Shown here: positions 14,155 to 16,498 of the stretch, piece by piece
How positions within the stretch are numbered: the first letter of the stretch is position 1
Layout: every line of letters begins with the position of its first letter
NCBI GenBank assembly: GCA_963580005.1
Contig: CAUZJR010000069.1
Span: 1-16,498 of the forward strand
DNA: 16,498 bases
Direction of reading: 5' to 3'
DNA from: UBA8437 sp963580005
GTDB taxonomy: Bacteria > Planctomycetota > Planctomycetia > Planctomycetales > Planctomycetaceae
Notes under the pieces: generated by a model
The model's input: only the letters and a program-made list of their open reading frames with translations
What the model was told of the DNA's origin: nothing
Database searches by the model: none
Program-made: the position numbers and the translations under genes

Positions 14155-15030
14155 GTGTTCCTGACCTTGTTGCTTACGATCGGCGCGATCGTGGTGGCCC
14201 AGATTGGCCTGGTGATGCTGCTGGCGATCGGGATGACGGCGGCGGGTGTTCCCTCGCAGGAACTTGGGGCTCGTCTGATGAAAATCGTCAGTCATCCGGC
14301 CGGCTTCATCGGCCTGGGCTTGGTATCGCAGCTGCTGATCGGCCTGGCGGCTGTACTACCGGCGAAGTTGTCGCGAACTCCGATGCGGCAGCGATTGGGT
14401 CTGGTTGCTGCCCGGTTGCCGAATTGGGGCTACCCGGTCGTGATGATCGCCTCGCTGCTGCCGGCGTCGCTGGGTTTCCTGGCTGCCGCTTCGCTGGCCG
14501 AGGTGATTCCTCCGGACAACTCGGTCGCGACACTCTTCGAAGGCATGACACCCGGCTGGGCGATCCCGTTTGTGCTGTTCATCTCCCTGGCCCCGGGTCT
14601 GATGGAGGAATTGCTGTTTCGTGGCTACCTGCAGACTCGGTTGCTGCAGCGGTGGAAACCCGGTTTCGCGATCGTGGTCTCATCGTCTCTGTTCGCCCTG
14701 TTCCATATCACGCCTCACAGCATGGCCCTGGCTTTCATCGCCGGGCTGTACCTGGGTGTGCTGGCCTGGCGAACCGGATCGATCTGGCCGGGTGTCCTCT
14801 GTCACGCCTTCATCAACGGCAGCGTGAATGTGCTGCGGCTGGGCGAGATGTTTGGTGCCTGGTCGGGGTCGACCAGCAGTGTCATCGCGATCACGCTGAT
14901 CGGGCTGAGCGTGGTGTGTTTCGGGGTGAGTGTCTGGTTGATGATCAAGGCCCCCTCGGCAGCAAATCGCCGGTGCTCTCGAACGCGAGAACACAGTACG
15001 AGGCTCTCGGCTGGCCTGGCCCAGGCCTAG
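14155..15030 (+). CDS. CPBP-family intramembrane glutamic-type protease (Abi/CAAX-like)
   Basis: This is an integral-membrane protein of the CPBP (ABI/Rce1-type) family. The 291 residues contain about eight hydrophobic segments. The three catalytic motifs are present: MEELLFRGYL (150-159) with Glu151, Glu152 and Arg156; SSLFALFHIT (177-186) with His184; and CHAFINGSVN (216-225) with His217 and Asn221. It is therefore probably active. Members act as CAAX-type proteases, bacteriocin self-immunity proteins or, in other contexts, regulatory proteases, and the substrate here is unknown. The start is GTG at 14155, 3 nt after the preceding stop, with no separate SD, so translation likely depends on the acidic small gene. 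The C-terminus after residue 270 is short, polar and probably cytoplasmic. No bacteriocin gene is nearby. Confidence 0.88.
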   Translation: MFLTLLLTIGAIVVAQIGLVMLLAIGMTAAGVPSQELGARLMKIVSHPAGFIGLGLVSQLLIGLAAVLPAKLSRTPMRQRLGLVAARLPNWGYPVVMIASLLPASLGFLAAASLAEVIPPDNSVATLFEGMTPGWAIPFVLFISLAPGLMEELLFRGYLQTRLLQRWKPGFAIVVSSSLFALFHITPHSMALAFIAGLYLGVLAWRTGSIWPGVLCHAFINGSVNVLRLGEMFGAWSGSTSSVIAITLIGLSVVCFGVSVWLMIKAPSAANRRCSRTREHSTRLSAGLAQA

Positions 15031-15050
15031 AGTGGGTGGGATTTTTGGAG

Positions 15051-15116
15051 TTGATTGGCGGCGTCGCCACGGCTAGGTTTAGCGTCACCGGCCGTAAACT
15101 CGAATCTCACCAGGAG
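15051..15116 (+). promoter_or_regulatory. promoter and ribosome-binding site of the HMA-like gene
   Basis: TTGATT (15051-15056), a 17-bp spacer and TAGGTT (15074-15079) form a fair sigma-70-type promoter. AGGAG (15112-15116) stands 7 nt before the ATG at 15124. The expression signals look intact even though the reading frame is interrupted. Confidence 0.55.
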
Positions 15117-15123
15117 CCTGGCG

Positions 15124-15669
15124 ATGAAGACCCCAAACCTCGTGGCGGCAGGTCTCGTGCTGGGCCTGGCGATTTCCGGGCCGGCTGCAGCCGCCGAGAA
15201 GGGAGTCAAGATCACGGTGACGATTCGTGGTGCGGTGTCCGAGTCGGATGCGGTGGTTCTGTGAAAGACTCTGGCGGGGATCACGGGGATCACGGGGAAG
15301 GCGGCGTCGATCAAGGCTGGCAAGAAGGGACGTTTTCGACACTACTTCTCGCCTCCGTTTGTGATCGCGATCGCCGACATCAACACGACCGATGTCGGAG
15401 CCATCGCGGCGAAGGTCTCGAAGGCGGTCACGCCCAGTCGCAAGGAGATCACGCCGAGCCTGAACCTGGTGCTGTTTGATCCGGATGGGGGCATTGTCGA
15501 GCAGGACGTGGTGGCGTTGCGGACGGCGATGTTCGAGGTCAATGGTGTAATCCTGATCGTCCTTGCCATCCCATTCGTGTTGATCGGGGTCCCGGTGATC
15601 ACCGTGATCATCGTTTTCGTGCGTGATGCACCGCCGCAACTAGCAGTCCGAGGTCCAGTCGGTGGATGA
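15124..15669 (+). pseudogene. secreted HMA-like domain protein interrupted by an in-frame UGA
   Basis: The frame starts at ATG 15124 with a good SD and a clear Sec signal peptide (MKTPNLVAAGLVLGLAISGP, cleavage after AAAA near residue 24). It meets TGA at 15262-15264 (codon 47), then stays open in the same frame to 15669. The two halves together fit a heavy-metal-associated fold. GAVSESDAVVL, the stop, then KTLAGITGI aligns position for position with the HMA pattern GMxCxxCVxxVxxALxxVxGV. The two metal Cys are replaced by Ser39 and Asp42. The stop falls at a variable helix position, so it most simply arose by CGA (Arg) to TGA. After the domain come FSPPFVIAIADINTTD and a Pro-Ser segment, then ALRTAMFEVNGV, which looks like the start of a second HMA helix. 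This passes into a hydrophobic stretch that I cannot assign. Sequencing error or readthrough remains possible. Confidence 0.6.
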
Positions 15670-15824
15670 ACCGGGTGCCGATCGTGATGCGGTGGACCAG
15701 GACGAATGACCCCGGGCTGAGGCGATCGGCGAGTTGGGTCGCACGCCGAAGATCAGCAGGAGTGAGGGTCGGGACCACCGGTTGGACTGCCCAATGGAGT
15801 TGCCGGCGTGAGGGATGACCAGGC

Positions 15825-16427
15825 ATGAGCGGGGATGACGAAACACGGTCGAGCCTGATCGATCGGGTCCGCCTGGGTGATGACACGGAGAGCTGGAAGG
15901 AGTTTGTCGAGCTGTACGAACCGCTGCTCGAGCGGTACATCCGGGGCCTGGGCATGCCCGATTCGGATGTGTCGGACGTCGTGCAGGAGGTCTTCATCCG
16001 GTTGTTGCGGTCTCTGCCGACCTTCAAGATTGACCGTCTCAGGGCGAGATTCCGTACCTGGCTCTGGAAGATCACGCGCAACGCGGTGACCGACCTGGTT
16101 CGTCGCCGCCAGCGGAGGGCTCGATTTGAGGACGAATGGGCCAGCGAGGTGGCGTTGTCCGAGGAGTTGGGTGAGGAACCCGACGAAGAATGGCTGCTGG
16201 AGCACCGACGTCGCATACTGGAGTTCGGCATGTTGAAGGCGCAGGGAGCCGTCGAACCCAGGACCTGGCAATGTTTTGCCCAGCACCTGCTCGGCAGCCG
16301 ACCGGCGGCTGAGGTGGCCGATGGGCTGGGTCTGTCGGCCAACGCGGTTTACGTCAACTCGTCGCGTGTGCTGGATCGTCTGAGAGTACTGTGTCGAGAA
16401 TTCGATGAGGAACTGGGCGACTCGTGA
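15825..16427 (+). CDS. ECF-type RNA polymerase sigma factor
   Basis: This is a sigma-70-family factor with only regions 2 and 4, which redirects RNA polymerase to a small set of promoters. It has 200 residues. Region 2 covers about 22-97, with DVVQEVFIRLLRSLPTF (51-67) for core binding and FRTWLWKITRN (76-86) for the -10 contact. The segment at 100-140 is acidic and links to region 4 (145-190). There, the helix-turn-helix segment ADGLGLSANAVYVNSSRVLDRLR (165-187) should read the -35. It resembles planctomycetal ECF groups that occur beside Ser/Thr kinase genes rather than classic anti-sigma factors. No anti-sigma gene is in the window. The ATG at 15825 has GAGGGA about 8 nt upstream. The gap 15670-15824 shows no convincing gene or promoter. 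Confidence 0.92.
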   Translation: MSGDDETRSSLIDRVRLGDDTESWKEFVELYEPLLERYIRGLGMPDSDVSDVVQEVFIRLLRSLPTFKIDRLRARFRTWLWKITRNAVTDLVRRRQRRARFEDEWASEVALSEELGEEPDEEWLLEHRRRILEFGMLKAQGAVEPRTWQCFAQHLLGSRPAAEVADGLGLSANAVYVNSSRVLDRLRVLCREFDEELGDS

Positions 16428-16463
16428 AACTGCCAGGGACCGTGTAAGGGCCAGAGTTGACTG

Positions 16464-16498
16464 ATGGACCAATCGAGTGAGAGCGGCTGCCCGGGTGA
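16464..16498 (+). CDS. possible start of the next gene (truncated)
   Basis: An ATG at 16464, 36 nt after the sigma factor stop, opens a frame reading MDQSSESGCPG to the window edge. Genes after this type of sigma factor in planctomycetes often encode kinases or membrane proteins that begin with a Cys-Pro-containing stretch. Eleven codons are too few to confirm anything, and the ribosome-binding site is weak. Confidence 0.25.
   Translation, partial: MDQSSESGCPG

Noticed and set aside
15262..15264. Selenocysteine codon in the HMA-like gene
   Set aside because: The UGA falls at a variable, non-metal position of the HMA pattern, and I see no convincing SECIS-like hairpin right after it. A nonsense change or sequencing error is simpler.
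15265..15300. GGGGATCAC duplicated at 15278-15295 as a functional repeat
   Set aside because: Only two copies, and it encodes the IxGI pattern expected at this place in an HMA domain.
15608..15824. Minus-strand coding stretch (frame reading PADLRRATQLADRL onward) between the HMA-like and sigma genes
   Set aside because: It extends only because it is antisense to the sigma factor; the remaining part matches no family I recognise and has no start of its own.

Overview
The window is high-GC bacterial chromosome and looks planctomycetal. Pointers to this are a stand-alone Tat-exported DUF1501 protein, an ECF sigma factor with no visible anti-sigma gene, a short Lys-tailed small protein, and a secreted heavy-metal-associated (HMA)-like protein lacking the CxxC motif. 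No species can be named from sequence alone. Most of the window is ordinary chromosomal content; there is no IS element, prophage, CRISPR array or defence locus.

Layout. Positions 1-666 (-): rsmD, 3' end outside the window, TTG start. 667-966: promoter region of an HU-family gene (967-1314, +) with a long interrupted inverted repeat around the promoter. 1315-1763: likely terminator, then the promoter and leader of csrA (1764-1979, +). 1980-2145: four 11-bp tandem repeats and the promoter of tRNA-Glu(UUC) (2146-2220), which is followed by a long hairpin. 2333-5330 (-): three co-directional genes, transcribed in the order 56-aa Lys-rich protein, phosphohexomutase, UbiA-type prenyltransferase. 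5522-6964 (+): DUF1501 protein, possibly leaderless. 6974-7903 (-): nadC, convergent with DUF1501 and divergent from ald (7985-9100, +). 9153-12766 (+): a YfhO-like membrane protein overlapping by ATGA with a putative lipoprotein gene. 12819-12965 (+): remnant of a DegT-type PLP aminotransferase. 13045-13641 (-): DedA-family protein. 13897-15030 (+): acidic 84-aa protein and a CPBP-family membrane protease, 3 bp apart. 15124-15669 (+): HMA-like secreted protein interrupted by an in-frame UGA. 15825-16427 (+): ECF sigma factor, possibly followed by a gene entering at 16464.

How the parts fit. Several global or household functions sit side by side: nucleoid protein, CsrA, tRNA-Glu, NAD synthesis, alanine dehydrogenase and sugar-phosphate mutase. 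Envelope functions (YfhO-like, lipoprotein, DedA, CPBP, UbiA) make up much of the rest. The only groupings with real operon evidence are YfhO plus lipoprotein, the acidic protein plus CPBP, and the small protein, mutase and UbiA run.

The observations most worth following up are the in-frame UGA in the HMA-like gene, the DegT fossil, the dyads placed on the HU and csrA promoters, and the 11-bp repeat array. I did not find strong evidence for a wholly new system.
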